A stretch of DNA of 64,000 nt, from NCBI GenBank assembly GCA_030653365.1, contig JAURZL010000013.1:1-64000 (forward strand). Reading direction: 5' to 3'. The notes under the pieces were generated by a model. The model saw nothing but the letters and a program-made list of their open reading frames with translations. It did no database searches and had not been told where the DNA came from. Each line of letters starts with the position of its first letter. The stretch's first letter is position 1. Below, one piece after another: positions 52,538 through 61,821 of this stretch. A program made the translations under genes and the position numbers. The DNA is from Anaerolineaceae bacterium. GTDB taxonomy: Bacteria; Chloroflexota; Anaerolineae; Anaerolineales; Anaerolineaceae.

Positions 52538-53572
52538 TTGCCGGACAAAAATAAAATTACCATTTATGACGTAGCAAAAAAAGCTGGCGTTTCAAGACAA
52601 ACTGTTTCACGTGTTCTTAACAATCGTTTTGATGTCTCTGATGAAACCAGAGAACGTGTTCAGTCGATTATTTCTGATCTTGGATATCATCCCAGTGCCA
52701 TTGCTCAAAGTCTTAGCCGGCAAAAAAGTTATCTTTTTGGTGTCGTCACAGCTGGTCTGAAATATACCGGTCCATCCAGAACACTGAGCGGAATAACCAG
52801 TAAAGCGGAAGAATTAGGGTATGGTTTATTAATTAAAGAACTGGCTAGTTTTAGTGCTAACAATGTTCATCCTATCCTGCAATGGTTTCAATCTCACCAA
52901 GTTGAAGGAATCATTTGGGCAGCTCCGGAGATTGGTGACAATCGTAATTGGCTTGAAAAACAACTGCTTGGAATTGATCTCCCAATTATTTACCTAACCA
53001 TGGAAAAGCGAGAGAATGTCCCGATCGTCGCTGTTGATAACTTTGAGGGAGCAAAATTAGGCACAGAACATTTGCTCGAGCGAGGCAGAAAGAATATTGG
53101 ACATATTTCCGGGCCACTTGATTGGTGGGAGGCTCGACAAAGGAAACAAGGCTGGATTTCTGCAATGCAAGAAGCTGGTCTTGATCCAACTGAAAACATG
53201 TGTGCAGAGGGGAACTGGTCTTCCAAAAGTGGGAAAGCTGCATTTAATGAATTATTGCGAAAGTTTCCAGAAATGGATGCCGTCTTCGTTGGTAATGACC
53301 AGATGGCTTTGAGCGTTTTACAAACCGCATTTGAGATGAAAAAAAATATTCCGGATGATCTGATGGTGGTAGGGTTTGATGGAATTCCTGAATCAGAATT
53401 TTATTGTCCATCGTTAACAACAGTATGTCAGAATCAGGATGATTTAGGAAGCATAGCTGTTGAGGAGTTGGTTCTGGTAGTTGAGAAGAAAAATACGGCC
53501 GAAAATGGAAATAAGCCGAAATATTTGACTATCAAACCTGAATTGATCATTCGTCAGAGTACTTGTAAGTAA
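52538..53572 (+). CDS. LacI-family transcriptional regulator of the arabinose locus
   Basis: 344 aa from a TTG at 52538, with GAGG six bases upstream. The frame is open back to 52436, but that would place the start in the -35 box and translate the operators. The helix-turn-helix (ITIYDVAKKAGVSRQTVSRVLNN) and hinge (YHPSAIAQSLS) are intact. The effector domain has LGTEHLLERGRKNIGHISGP and VGFDGIPESEF. LacI proteins repress sugar genes until a sugar binds. It heads the arabinose and ABC-importer region, so L-arabinose or an arabinoside is the likely inducer (inference). Confidence 0.9.
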   Translation: MPDKNKITIYDVAKKAGVSRQTVSRVLNNRFDVSDETRERVQSIISDLGYHPSAIAQSLSRQKSYLFGVVTAGLKYTGPSRTLSGITSKAEELGYGLLIKELASFSANNVHPILQWFQSHQVEGIIWAAPEIGDNRNWLEKQLLGIDLPIIYLTMEKRENVPIVAVDNFEGAKLGTEHLLERGRKNIGHISGPLDWWEARQRKQGWISAMQEAGLDPTENMCAEGNWSSKSGKAAFNELLRKFPEMDAVFVGNDQMALSVLQTAFEMKKNIPDDLMVVGFDGIPESEFYCPSLTTVCQNQDDLGSIAVEELVLVVEKKNTAENGNKPKYLTIKPELIIRQSTCK

Positions 53573-53743
53573 TATTAAGGAGGTGATCGTCATATTAATT
53601 ATTAATAATAGGAAGCACTCTAATTGATTTGAGGCCAAATAGAGCACTTCCATGGCGGGCGAATACTCATATTTTTGATATTTAGAGTATCTGCACAAAT
53701 CTATTCTACCTTAAAATTCACATGTTTATGATAGGAGAAGAAA

Positions 53744-55183
53744 ATGTTTAGAAAAAAACACCTGTTAAAGATTATTTTCTTTTTATTAGTACTCACATTG
53801 ACATTTAGCGCATGTGCTAAACCCGCAGATGTGCCAACAGTATTAAATAAACCAGAAGCTGAGGTGTCAACAGATGTAAATAAACCAGAAGCTGAAGTGC
53901 CTGTTGCAGAGGTCCCCGCAGAATCACAACCACCTACAGATTTGCCAAAACCATCTGGCAAATTGGTAATTTGGGTTCAACAAGCAAATCAAGATGTCTG
54001 GACAAGTACAGTTCTCCCAGCTTTTCAGGCTGAGTATCCGGACATTGAGATTGAGTTTGTAAACTACTCTCCACCAGAAGTTGCAAACCAGGTTGGTTTA
54101 GCTATTCAAGGAGGAATCGGTGTTCCAGATTTGGCAGTTACAGAGTACCGAAGTCTAAGTGCATTGGTCGATTTGGGTGGCTTGATGGACTTGACTTCAT
54201 TTTTGGAACAATATAAGTCTGATCTCAATACCACAATGATGGGGTATTGTTCAAAAGACAGCAAGATTTATTGTGCACCATGGGATATTGGACCGGTTGT
54301 AACTTTCTACCGGCGTGATATTTTTGAAGCAGCAGGTTTGGCATCAGATCCGGAATCAGTCAGTGCAGCGATAGCCACCTATGGTGATTACCTTGATACT
54401 TGTAAAACCATCAAAGAAAAAACTGGTCTGAATTGTTTTGGATTAAACAAAGCCAACAATTATGGAACCATGCTTGAAAATATGTTATGGCAGCAAGGAC
54501 TTGGTTTCTATGATGCAGAAGGTAAAGTCACAATTGATGCCCCTTATGTAGTTGAGGCAGTTGAAAAAATAGGAGAATTTTGGAAGGCTGATGTTGTCAG
54601 CGATTCTCTCGAGTGGACAGACCCATGGTATGCTGAGCTTAATGCGGGCATGGATAACAAAGAAACTCCGCCAATAGCAACCATAACGATAGGTGCATGG
54701 ATGGGAAATTTCTTGAAAACTTGGGCGGCTGCTGATCAGGCTGGAAATTGGGGTGTTGCACAAATGCCTGCTTTCAAAGCTGGTGGGACACGTGCTTCCA
54801 ACCAAGGAGGTTCTGCATACTTCATCCCTGAAGGTAGCAAAAACCCTGAGGCGGCGAAAGCATTTATTGAGTATGTAAACCTTAATCCAGCAAATCAAGT
54901 AACACAATTTGTCTATAGTGATTATTTCCCAGCAAACAAAGCAACATATTCTGATCCTTTCTTCCAGGAAGCAGATGCTTATTTTGGAGGTCAAGTAACC
55001 CGTATATTATTTGCCACTTCAGCAAATAATGTGCCTTTCGGTTACATTTATGGTCCTTATGCAGTTACTATGTCCAATAATGCAGCCATTGCACTACAAA
55101 ATTATGCTTTAGGTATTAAATCTGCTCAGGATGCGTTGAAAGAAGCAGCAGACGCTGTCAGAATTGAAACAGGTATGCCATAA
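53744..55183 (+). CDS. Sugar ABC transporter substrate-binding lipoprotein
   Basis: 479 aa. The signal peptide ends in a lipobox FSAC (Cys24). A linker follows with the duplicated motif NKPEAEV at about residues 35 and 46. The type I extracellular solute-binding fold (SBP_bac_1) begins at KLVIWVQQANQDVW and has DLAVTEYRSLSAL and YCAPWDIGPVVTFYRRDIFE. It binds mono- or oligosaccharides and delivers them to the two permeases downstream. GGAG precedes the ATG. A hairpin after the stop separates it from the permease genes. Confidence 0.9.
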   Translation: MFRKKHLLKIIFFLLVLTLTFSACAKPADVPTVLNKPEAEVSTDVNKPEAEVPVAEVPAESQPPTDLPKPSGKLVIWVQQANQDVWTSTVLPAFQAEYPDIEIEFVNYSPPEVANQVGLAIQGGIGVPDLAVTEYRSLSALVDLGGLMDLTSFLEQYKSDLNTTMMGYCSKDSKIYCAPWDIGPVVTFYRRDIFEAAGLASDPESVSAAIATYGDYLDTCKTIKEKTGLNCFGLNKANNYGTMLENMLWQQGLGFYDAEGKVTIDAPYVVEAVEKIGEFWKADVVSDSLEWTDPWYAELNAGMDNKETPPIATITIGAWMGNFLKTWAAADQAGNWGVAQMPAFKAGGTRASNQGGSAYFIPEGSKNPEAAKAFIEYVNLNPANQVTQFVYSDYFPANKATYSDPFFQEADAYFGGQVTRILFATSANNVPFGYIYGPYAVTMSNNAAIALQNYALGIKSAQDALKEAADAVRIETGMP

Positions 55184-55197
55184 ATTTACTTTAACTC

Positions 55198-55233
55198 AAA
55201 AAGCTGTGGAATCTTCTGATTCCACAGCTTTTT
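55198..55233 (+). terminator. Intra-operon hairpin after the binding-protein gene
   Basis: A perfect 16-bp stem pairs 55198-55213 with 55218-55233 (core AGCTGTGGAATC/GATTCCACAGCT) around loop TTCT. Only five T occur at its end and the permease ribosome site follows at once. It probably stabilises or partly terminates the mRNA so that binding protein exceeds permease. Confidence 0.7.
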
Positions 55234-55244
55234 AGGAGAAAATA

Positions 55245-56171
55245 ATGACTTTAGAAACAAATACACTGTCAGTATTGAAAAAAAGAGATACTTTATCATT
55301 ATGGCAGAAAATTAGAAAATCTCGCTGGGCTTATGCTTTCATTTCTCCATTTTATTTATTATTTGCAATTTTTGGTCTTTATCCAATGTTACTCTCCCTC
55401 TACCTTAGTTTCACTCGGTGGAAAGGAGTTGGCCCGATGGAATTTGCAGGGGTAGTCAATTTTGAATTAATCCCGAAAGATGCAGTTTTTTGGAAATCTA
55501 TGTCAAATGGAGTTATTTTATTTTTTCTATATGTTCCAGTTATGCTGTTTTTGGCTTTGGCTTTGGCTGTTATCTTGAATTCTGGGAGAGTTAAAGGTTT
55601 TCGTTTATTCCGCACATTAATTTTCATGCCTTTTATCACTAATATGGTTGCTGCGGGATTTACTTTTAGAATTTTACTGGAAAAACAAAACGGACTTTTC
55701 AATATGCTCCTCGGGAATATTGGATTACCCACAGTGCCATGGTTGGAGACAGTGTGGTGGGCGAGAATTTCGCTCAGTTTGTTGATTATTTGGGCTTGGT
55801 TAGGATACAACATGGTGATCATGTTGGCAGGCTTACAGACAATTCCAAGCGATCTTACTGAAGCTGCATTAGTTGATGGGGCAACACCAATCCAGGCTTT
55901 TTTCAGAATTATTATTCCTCTTATGCGTCCAGTGATCTTGTTTTGTATGATTACATCAACAATTGGAAGTTTTGGCTTGTTTGCTGAGGTCTCAACACTC
56001 ACTAATGGAGGACCTGTTAATGCCACAATTACTCCCTTAATTCGGATTTATGGTGTTGCTTTTAGTAGTTATCAATTTGGATATGCTTCAGCCTTAGCTT
56101 ATACGTTCTTTGCTTTAATCTTTTTTTTAACCATTATCCAATTCCGATTAAATCGTGAACAAGGACTTTAG
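55245..56171 (+). CDS. Sugar ABC transporter permease (MalF-like)
   Basis: 308 aa with six predicted helices. The EAA loop reads EAALVDGATPIQAFFRIIIPLMRP, the contact for the ATPase in CUT1 importers. The N-terminus has FISPFYLLFAIFGLYPMLLSLYLSF. AGGAG precedes the ATG. It forms the membrane channel with the next gene. No ATPase gene is nearby, so a shared MsmK/UgpC-type ATPase must serve it. Confidence 0.92.
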   Translation: MTLETNTLSVLKKRDTLSLWQKIRKSRWAYAFISPFYLLFAIFGLYPMLLSLYLSFTRWKGVGPMEFAGVVNFELIPKDAVFWKSMSNGVILFFLYVPVMLFLALALAVILNSGRVKGFRLFRTLIFMPFITNMVAAGFTFRILLEKQNGLFNMLLGNIGLPTVPWLETVWWARISLSLLIIWAWLGYNMVIMLAGLQTIPSDLTEAALVDGATPIQAFFRIIIPLMRPVILFCMITSTIGSFGLFAEVSTLTNGGPVNATITPLIRIYGVAFSSYQFGYASALAYTFFALIFFLTIIQFRLNREQGL

Positions 56172-56185
56172 GGAACATAAGAATA

Positions 56186-57022
56186 ATGACAAATTATTGG
56201 AAAAAATTACTTGTTGACATAGTTCTTTATTCATCCTTGATCTTGATCTCGATCTTTATGGTCTTGCCATTTATTTGGATGATTAGTACTTCTCTCAAGC
56301 TTCCTCAAGATATTTTTGGTTATCCACCTAAGCTGATACCCTCAAACATCACATGGAACAATTATTTATTTATCTTTAAAGAAAAAAATCTGCTCAGGGT
56401 ATTATCTAATACAATTATTATCTCTTCATTATCAACAATCCTAAGTTTGTTTTTTACTTCTATGGGGGGCTATGGTTTTGCAAAGTTTAGTTTTCCAGGA
56501 AAGAAATCTCTTTTTGCTATGCTTCTGGCAACCATGATTATTCCAAGCGCTGTAATGATGGTGCCATCATTTGTAATTATGCGAGAACTTGGTTGGGTGG
56601 ATAAATTTTGGCCATTGATTGTTCCTGGAGCTGCAAATGCATTTGGCATTTTCTTTTTCCGTCAATATATTTCTACCATTAACGATGAACTGATGGATGC
56701 AGCCCGTGTTGATGGTGCATCGGAATTTAGGATATTTAGAAGCATTATTATTCCAATTATCTTTCCAGGCATGATAAGTTTAGGATTAATTTTCTTTATG
56801 GGAAGTTGGAATAACTATCTTGGTCCATTAATTTATCTGAAATCTCCCTCCAATTGGACAATTACATTGGCGATTAATGGCTTGATTGGAGGTGCAGGAT
56901 TAACCTATTGGGGGCCACAAATGGCTATGTCTGTCATTAGCCTGATACCCTTGCTAATTATTTTTCTTGTGTTTCAAAAAAGATTTGCAGAAGGAATTAC
57001 TGCAGGGGCGATAAAAGGATAA
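56186..57022 (+). CDS. Sugar ABC transporter permease (MalG-like)
   Basis: 278 aa with six helices. The opening region has MVLPFIWMISTSLKLPQDIF and the EAA loop DAARVDGASEFRIFRSIIIPIIFP. These are typical of the second CUT1 permease. It starts 14 bases after the first permease and is followed after 28 bases by the GH42 gene, all in one operon. Confidence 0.92.
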   Translation: MTNYWKKLLVDIVLYSSLILISIFMVLPFIWMISTSLKLPQDIFGYPPKLIPSNITWNNYLFIFKEKNLLRVLSNTIIISSLSTILSLFFTSMGGYGFAKFSFPGKKSLFAMLLATMIIPSAVMMVPSFVIMRELGWVDKFWPLIVPGAANAFGIFFFRQYISTINDELMDAARVDGASEFRIFRSIIIPIIFPGMISLGLIFFMGSWNNYLGPLIYLKSPSNWTITLAINGLIGGAGLTYWGPQMAMSVISLIPLLIIFLVFQKRFAEGITAGAIKG

Positions 57023-57050
57023 CTATTTTCTGGATTTCTGGAGGACAATT

Positions 57051-59057
57051 ATGTTTTACTTTGGTGCGGATTATTATCCTGAACATTGGCCGGAAGAACG
57101 CTGGATTGAGGATGCCCGATTAATGGCGAATGCTGGTTTTAATGTAGTTCGAATGGCTGAGTTTGCCTGGGCAAAAATGGAAATGATTGAGGGTAAATTT
57201 GATTTTGACTGGTTAGATAGAGCCATTGAGGTACTTTCTTCATCAGGAATCAAAGTTATTTTGGGTACACCAACCGCTTCTCCTCCCCCCTGGTTGATGT
57301 CAAAACAACAAGATTTATTTCTGGTTGATTCAGACGGGGTACGTCAGACTTATGGACTGCGAAGAGAATACTGTCCCAATAACCCACTGTATTGGATATT
57401 TACCGAAAAGATTGTAAACCGCATGGCTGAGCATTTCAAAGACAATCCTGCTGTCATTGGGTGGCAAATAGATAACGAGTTTGGAGATCGTTGCTTTTGT
57501 AGTATATGCAGCACGAAATTTCAAAAATGGCTTCAAAAACGATATCAGACCCTTGAAGAACTAAATGAAAAATGGGGAACCATCTTCTGGAGCCATGTTT
57601 ATACAGAATGGTCTCAGATCCCTGTACCCCTGGCAATCCTACGTTCCCAGAATCCTGGTCTGGGGCTGGACTATCGCCGCTTTATGTCTGATACCTACCG
57701 GGATTACCAAAAGTTCCAAATTGATATTATCCGCCATTATTGCCCTAGCCACTTTGTCACCCACAATTTGATGGGCTTTGGTTACAATCAACTTAATTAT
57801 TACGATAATACTGCTGACCTGGACGTTGTTACCTGGGATAATTATTTGCGGATGCAATGGGATATGCGATCATATATCGATCCAGCAAAAGCAGCCCTCA
57901 ATCATGATACGATGCGTGGGCTCAAAAAGAAAAATTTCTGGGTCATGGAACAACAATCAGGAGGAGGGGGTTGGGAATATGTTGCAGTAACCCCCAAACC
58001 TGGTGAGTTACGTTTATGGACGTATCAATCAATTGCACATGGTGCAGATGGCATTGTTTATTTTCGCTGGCGTACCAGCCGCACCGGAACAGAGCAGTAT
58101 TGGCAGGGTGTTCTGGAACATCATGGTAATCCAGGCAGACGTTATCTAGAGGTTTTACAAGTTGGGAAAGAATTAAGTAAGATTGGAGATCTTATAGAAG
58201 GGTCTCAAGTTCATACCAGAGTTGCCATTATGCAATCATATGATACTCGTTTTGCCTTTCAGGTTCAGCCAAATCATCCAAATTTCAGTTATGAAAAGCA
58301 CATTCTGGATATCTATAAAGGTTTTTTTCACAATAATATACCAGTCGAAATTATCTCAGAAAAAGATCCCTTAGAAGGATATCAAGTAGTTGTTGTACCA
58401 GCCATGTATATCTTGACAGAGGAAACTGCTAGAAATCTGGAAATATTTGTACAATCAGGTGGTATTGTGATGTTCACTCCACGCACAGGAGTTAAGGACG
58501 AAACAAATACAGTTGTGAATATAAAATTACCTGGGTTGGTTGCGAACATTTGTGGGATTGAAATTAATGAGTATGTTTCTATGGCGGTGGATGAAGACAA
58601 CCAGGTAAAATTTGGGTTGCCTGAATTAGAAGAAGATTTCCCTACATCAGTTTGGGCAGATCTAATTACGCCAAAAGGGGCAGAAGTAATTGCTTTTCAT
58701 ACTATGGATTTTTATACTAATCAACCTGCAGCTACTATCAATCGGTGTGGGAAAGGAAAGGTTATTTACATAGGGGTGATTGGTGATAATGCTTTTAATG
58801 TCTCCATTGCTCGCGTTATTTCAAATATGGCAGGAATTAAACCACTTATGAAAACCCCACCAGGTGTTGAAGTCATGGAACGTTGGAAAGGAAATAAACG
58901 TTTATTGTTTGTTCTCAATCACCTTTCTGAAACTCAAGAGATTACCCTTGATGGAAAATATTTAGATTTGATTAATGAAAACCAAATATCAGGAATAATC
59001 TCTATTGCTCCTTTAAATGTCTTGATATTAAAAGAATTAATAAATAAAAATATATGA
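57051..59057 (+). CDS. GH42 beta-galactosidase / alpha-L-arabinopyranosidase
   Basis: 668 aa, the normal GH42 length. It opens FGADYYPEHWPEERW. The acid/base is Glu143 in IDNEFG and the nucleophile Glu300 in WVMEQQSG. The structural zinc cysteines of the family are present (Cys108, Cys148, Cys150, Cys153). The middle trimerisation domain and a small C-terminal beta domain follow. GH42 enzymes are beta-galactosidases, but some act on alpha-L-arabinopyranosides, which share configuration. Being inside an L-arabinose operon favours action on arabinogalactan-type oligosaccharides; that is inference. No signal peptide is seen, so it works in the cytoplasm on imported sugar. GGAGG precedes the ATG. 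Confidence 0.9.
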   Translation: MFYFGADYYPEHWPEERWIEDARLMANAGFNVVRMAEFAWAKMEMIEGKFDFDWLDRAIEVLSSSGIKVILGTPTASPPPWLMSKQQDLFLVDSDGVRQTYGLRREYCPNNPLYWIFTEKIVNRMAEHFKDNPAVIGWQIDNEFGDRCFCSICSTKFQKWLQKRYQTLEELNEKWGTIFWSHVYTEWSQIPVPLAILRSQNPGLGLDYRRFMSDTYRDYQKFQIDIIRHYCPSHFVTHNLMGFGYNQLNYYDNTADLDVVTWDNYLRMQWDMRSYIDPAKAALNHDTMRGLKKKNFWVMEQQSGGGGWEYVAVTPKPGELRLWTYQSIAHGADGIVYFRWRTSRTGTEQYWQGVLEHHGNPGRRYLEVLQVGKELSKIGDLIEGSQVHTRVAIMQSYDTRFAFQVQPNHPNFSYEKHILDIYKGFFHNNIPVEIISEKDPLEGYQVVVVPAMYILTEETARNLEIFVQSGGIVMFTPRTGVKDETNTVVNIKLPGLVANICGIEINEYVSMAVDEDNQVKFGLPELEEDFPTSVWADLITPKGAEVIAFHTMDFYTNQPAATINRCGKGKVIYIGVIGDNAFNVSIARVISNMAGIKPLMKTPPGVEVMERWKGNKRLLFVLNHLSETQEITLDGKYLDLINENQISGIISIAPLNVLILKELINKNI

Positions 59058-59409
59058 ATTGAGACTAAGAAAGAATTCAAAAATGAAATTAAAACCAATT
59101 GAAAACAAGATCAACCATATTAGGTTTAAAACCAATGTTCTTTGATATATATTCTGCATCTATTTTGATTTCAGATCAATTTATTTTGATGAAATTTTTG
59201 GGGTATTAATTCATGGATGTAATTAGATTACATGCCCCCTTTTACCTTCAAATGCATGATGAATCAGATCCCATCGCAATTTTTGGTGAAGAAGTGGTTG
59301 ATGGCAGGGCTGTAGATATTTGTGGATCAGATAATAAAAAATCCATGATGCGTCGCAACATTGAACATTGCAAGGACTTTTATTAATAATTTGTTGATTG
59401 AGGAATAAT
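59058..59409 (+). other. Gap between GH42 and sugar kinase genes
   Basis: This 352-base AT-rich gap holds one small ORF (59213-59386) and no clear terminator. A partial dyad TTGATTTCAGATCAA lies at 59166-59180 and could be a regulator half-site, though A+T richness makes this weak. Confidence 0.5.
59213..59386 (+). CDS. Possible 57-aa hypothetical protein
   Basis: 57 codons from ATG to TAA, opening MDVIRLHAPFYLQMHDESD and including DICGSDNKKSMMRRN. Composition is protein-like with balanced charge. No strong ribosome site or family is recognised. It may be a small gene or a remnant. It lies 23 bases before the kinase start on the same strand. Confidence 0.35.
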   Translation: MDVIRLHAPFYLQMHDESDPIAIFGEEVVDGRAVDICGSDNKKSMMRRNIEHCKDFY

Positions 59410-61008
59410 ATGGAACAATACAATATCCAAAAAGCAATCGAAGGCGGAAAAACTGTTCTAGGAATCGAACTTGGTTCAACGCGTATCAAGGCGGTGCTCA
59501 TCAATGAGAAACATGCACCACTCGCCTCGGGGAGCTATGATTGGAAAAACAAATATGAAAACGGTATCTGGACATATAGCCTCGATGATATTTGGACTGG
59601 CTTGCAAGACTGCTTTCGAAAACTCAGTAATGAAGTTATTAAGAATTACGGATGCCAACTCCAAACTATTGGTGCCATTGGTTTTAGCGCAATGATGCAC
59701 GGCTATATGGCCTTCGATCAGCATGAAAATCTACTCATACCTTTTCGTACGTGGCGAAACACTATGACCGAACAAGCATCAAAGAATCTCACCGAACTGT
59801 TTCAATTCAATATTCCACAGCGTTGGAGCATTGCACACCTTTATCAGGCGATTTTGAACAGGGAATCCCATATAAAGGATATCAGCTATCTGACCACGCT
59901 TGCAGGCTACATTCATTGGAAGATGACAGGTCAAAAGGTGTTAGGTGTTGGTGATGCATCTGGTATGTTTCCTATAGACAGCATGAACAACGACTTCGAT
60001 TCTCGCATGATAAAACTGTTCAACAAACGGATTGAAGGAGAAAACCTCCCGTGGAAACTCCAAGATATTTTGCCTAAAGTCCTTGCAGCAGGAGATTTCG
60101 CAGGCATTCTTACTGAAGAAGGATCAAGGCTGCTCGATCCCAATGGAATACTACAAACGGATATCCCGCTATGTCCGCCCGAGGGCGATGCAGGAACTGG
60201 AATGGTCGCGACTAACAGCGTTGCAGAGAGAACGGGTAATGTTTCAGCGGGAACCTCTGTCTTTGCTATGATTGTTTTGGAAAAGGCATTATCAAAAGTA
60301 TATCCAGAGATCGACATAGTGACGACACCCATAGGGAAACCTGTTGCTATGGTACATTGTAATAACTGCACCTCGGATATTAATGCTTGGGTCGGTCTCT
60401 TTCGGGAATTAACCACTACTCTCGGCATGGAGGTTGATCAAACCAAGCTCTTTGAATCACTATATCAAAAAGCTCTTGAGGGCGATGCGGACTGTGGCGA
60501 TCTTCTTGCTTTTAATTATTATTCGGGTGAGCCAATCACACATTTTGAAGAAGGACGTCCGTTGTTCGTCCGCACCCCGGAAAGCCGTTTCACCCTAGCA
60601 AACTTCATGCGTGTGCACCTGTTCTCAGCTTTGGGAGCATTGAAGATTGGGCTGGAGATTTTTGAGAACGAGAAAGTCAAAATCGACCAGGTCCTGGGAC
60701 ATGGCGGCTTCTTCAAAACCAAAGGCGTGGGTCAGAAGATCATGGCAGCAGCGATGAATGTCCCAATTACTGTAATGGAAACTGCCAGCGAAGGTGGAGC
60801 ATGGGGGATTGCTCTACTTGCCTCCTATTTACTCAAAAAGTCAGAAAGTGAATTTTTGGAAGTTTATCTTGCCAGAAAAGTTTTTGCGGGTAAAGAAGGG
60901 GTGACAATTGCACCAGATCAAAATGATATAGATAGTTTTACAACATTTATGAGACGTTATAAAAAAGGATTAATTATCGAACGAGCTGCTGTTGATACAC
61001 TGAGGTAA
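59410..61008 (+). CDS. FGGY-family sugar kinase, probable L-ribulokinase
   Basis: 532 aa from the ATG at 59410 (GAGGAA upstream; a TTG four codons earlier is possible). The ATPase fold is shown by [16 protein letters not shown] and [16 protein letters not shown] in the first domain and [19 protein letters not shown] plus [15 protein letters not shown] in the second. Classical AraB has a different N-terminus, so this is the alternative FGGY type. It sits directly before araD and araA with no other pentulose kinase nearby, so L-ribulose is the most likely substrate. Confidence 0.8.
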   Translation: MEQYNIQKAIEGGKTVLGIELGSTRIKAVLINEKHAPLASGSYDWKNKYENGIWTYSLDDIWTGLQDCFRKLSNEVIKNYGCQLQTIGAIGFSAMMHGYMAFDQHENLLIPFRTWRNTMTEQASKNLTELFQFNIPQRWSIAHLYQAILNRESHIKDISYLTTLAGYIHWKMTGQKVLGVGDASGMFPIDSMNNDFDSRMIKLFNKRIEGENLPWKLQDILPKVLAAGDFAGILTEEGSRLLDPNGILQTDIPLCPPEGDAGTGMVATNSVAERTGNVSAGTSVFAMIVLEKALSKVYPEIDIVTTPIGKPVAMVHCNNCTSDINAWVGLFRELTTTLGMEVDQTKLFESLYQKALEGDADCGDLLAFNYYSGEPITHFEEGRPLFVRTPESRFTLANFMRVHLFSALGALKIGLEIFENEKVKIDQVLGHGGFFKTKGVGQKIMAAAMNVPITVMETASEGGAWGIALLASYLLKKSESEFLEVYLARKVFAGKEGVTIAPDQNDIDSFTTFMRRYKKGLIIERAAVDTLR

Positions 61009-61148
61009 AAATTTTGGAAAACGATTTGAGAAAATTTGAATTTTGGAAGAAAATGTTGATTCACATCGGGTCTTGGGCTAAATTTTTGGTTTGGATTAAA
61101 TGATTTGATGACAGATGCTGGGAAACAAAACGAAAGTGAGCGAAAAAT

Positions 61149-61790
61149 ATGTTAGAAACAATAAAGTCTGAGTTAGTTCTATTTCACTTAGAACTTCAAA
61201 AAAACCAATTAGTCACCTGGACTGGTGGAAATATTAGCGCGCGCGATTCTGAGACCGGGTTGGTAGCTATCAAACCAAGTGGAGTACTGTATTCCGAACT
61301 TACCCCTGAAAAAATGGTTGTGGTCGGTTTAGATGGAATTGTCGTGGAGGGTGCGCTAAAACCATCTTCTGATACTGCCACACATCTTTATATCTATCGA
61401 AATCGACCAGACCTGAATGGAATTGTCCATACTCACTCAACTTTTGCAACGGCATTTGCTGCTGTTGGAAAACCAATCCCACCTGTTTTGACTGCAATTT
61501 GTGATGAATTTGGTGGAGCGATACCGCTTGGTGGTTTCGCTCCCATCGGTGATGAAGAGATTGGAAAAGAGGTCATCCGTTCCATTGGATCAAGTCCTGC
61601 CATTTTGATGCAAAATCATGGTGTTTTTACTGTTGGAAAAACAGTTAGATCCGCGGTCAAAACAGCGGTTATGGTTGAGGATGCAGCCCGAACAGTATTT
61701 TATGCCATGCAGCTTGGAGAATTAATACCGATCCCGGACAATATGGTTATCCGGCTACATAAAAGATATATGGAAGAATATGGTCAGTAA
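61149..61790 (+). CDS. araD: L-ribulose-5-phosphate 4-epimerase
   Basis: 213 aa, class II aldolase fold. Zinc ligands are seen as His94 and His96 in VHTHSTFATAFA and His157 in MQNHGVF. The motifs TGGNIS and PSSDTATH are those of AraD-type epimerases that convert L-ribulose 5-phosphate to D-xylulose 5-phosphate by a retro-aldol step. Related fuculose-phosphate aldolases share the fold, but the araA neighbour decides. The start has a weak ribosome site (GTGAGCG). Confidence 0.88.
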   Translation: MLETIKSELVLFHLELQKNQLVTWTGGNISARDSETGLVAIKPSGVLYSELTPEKMVVVGLDGIVVEGALKPSSDTATHLYIYRNRPDLNGIVHTHSTFATAFAAVGKPIPPVLTAICDEFGGAIPLGGFAPIGDEEIGKEVIRSIGSSPAILMQNHGVFTVGKTVRSAVKTAVMVEDAARTVFYAMQLGELIPIPDNMVIRLHKRYMEEYGQ

Positions 61791-61821
61791 ATTTCAGGAT
61801 TTTATTGGATAGGAGAAAAAC

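Noticed and set aside
53577-53587. Strong ribosome-binding-site-like AAGGAGGTGAT after the lacI stop
   Set aside because: No start codon with a frame longer than 14 codons follows, so no gene is called.
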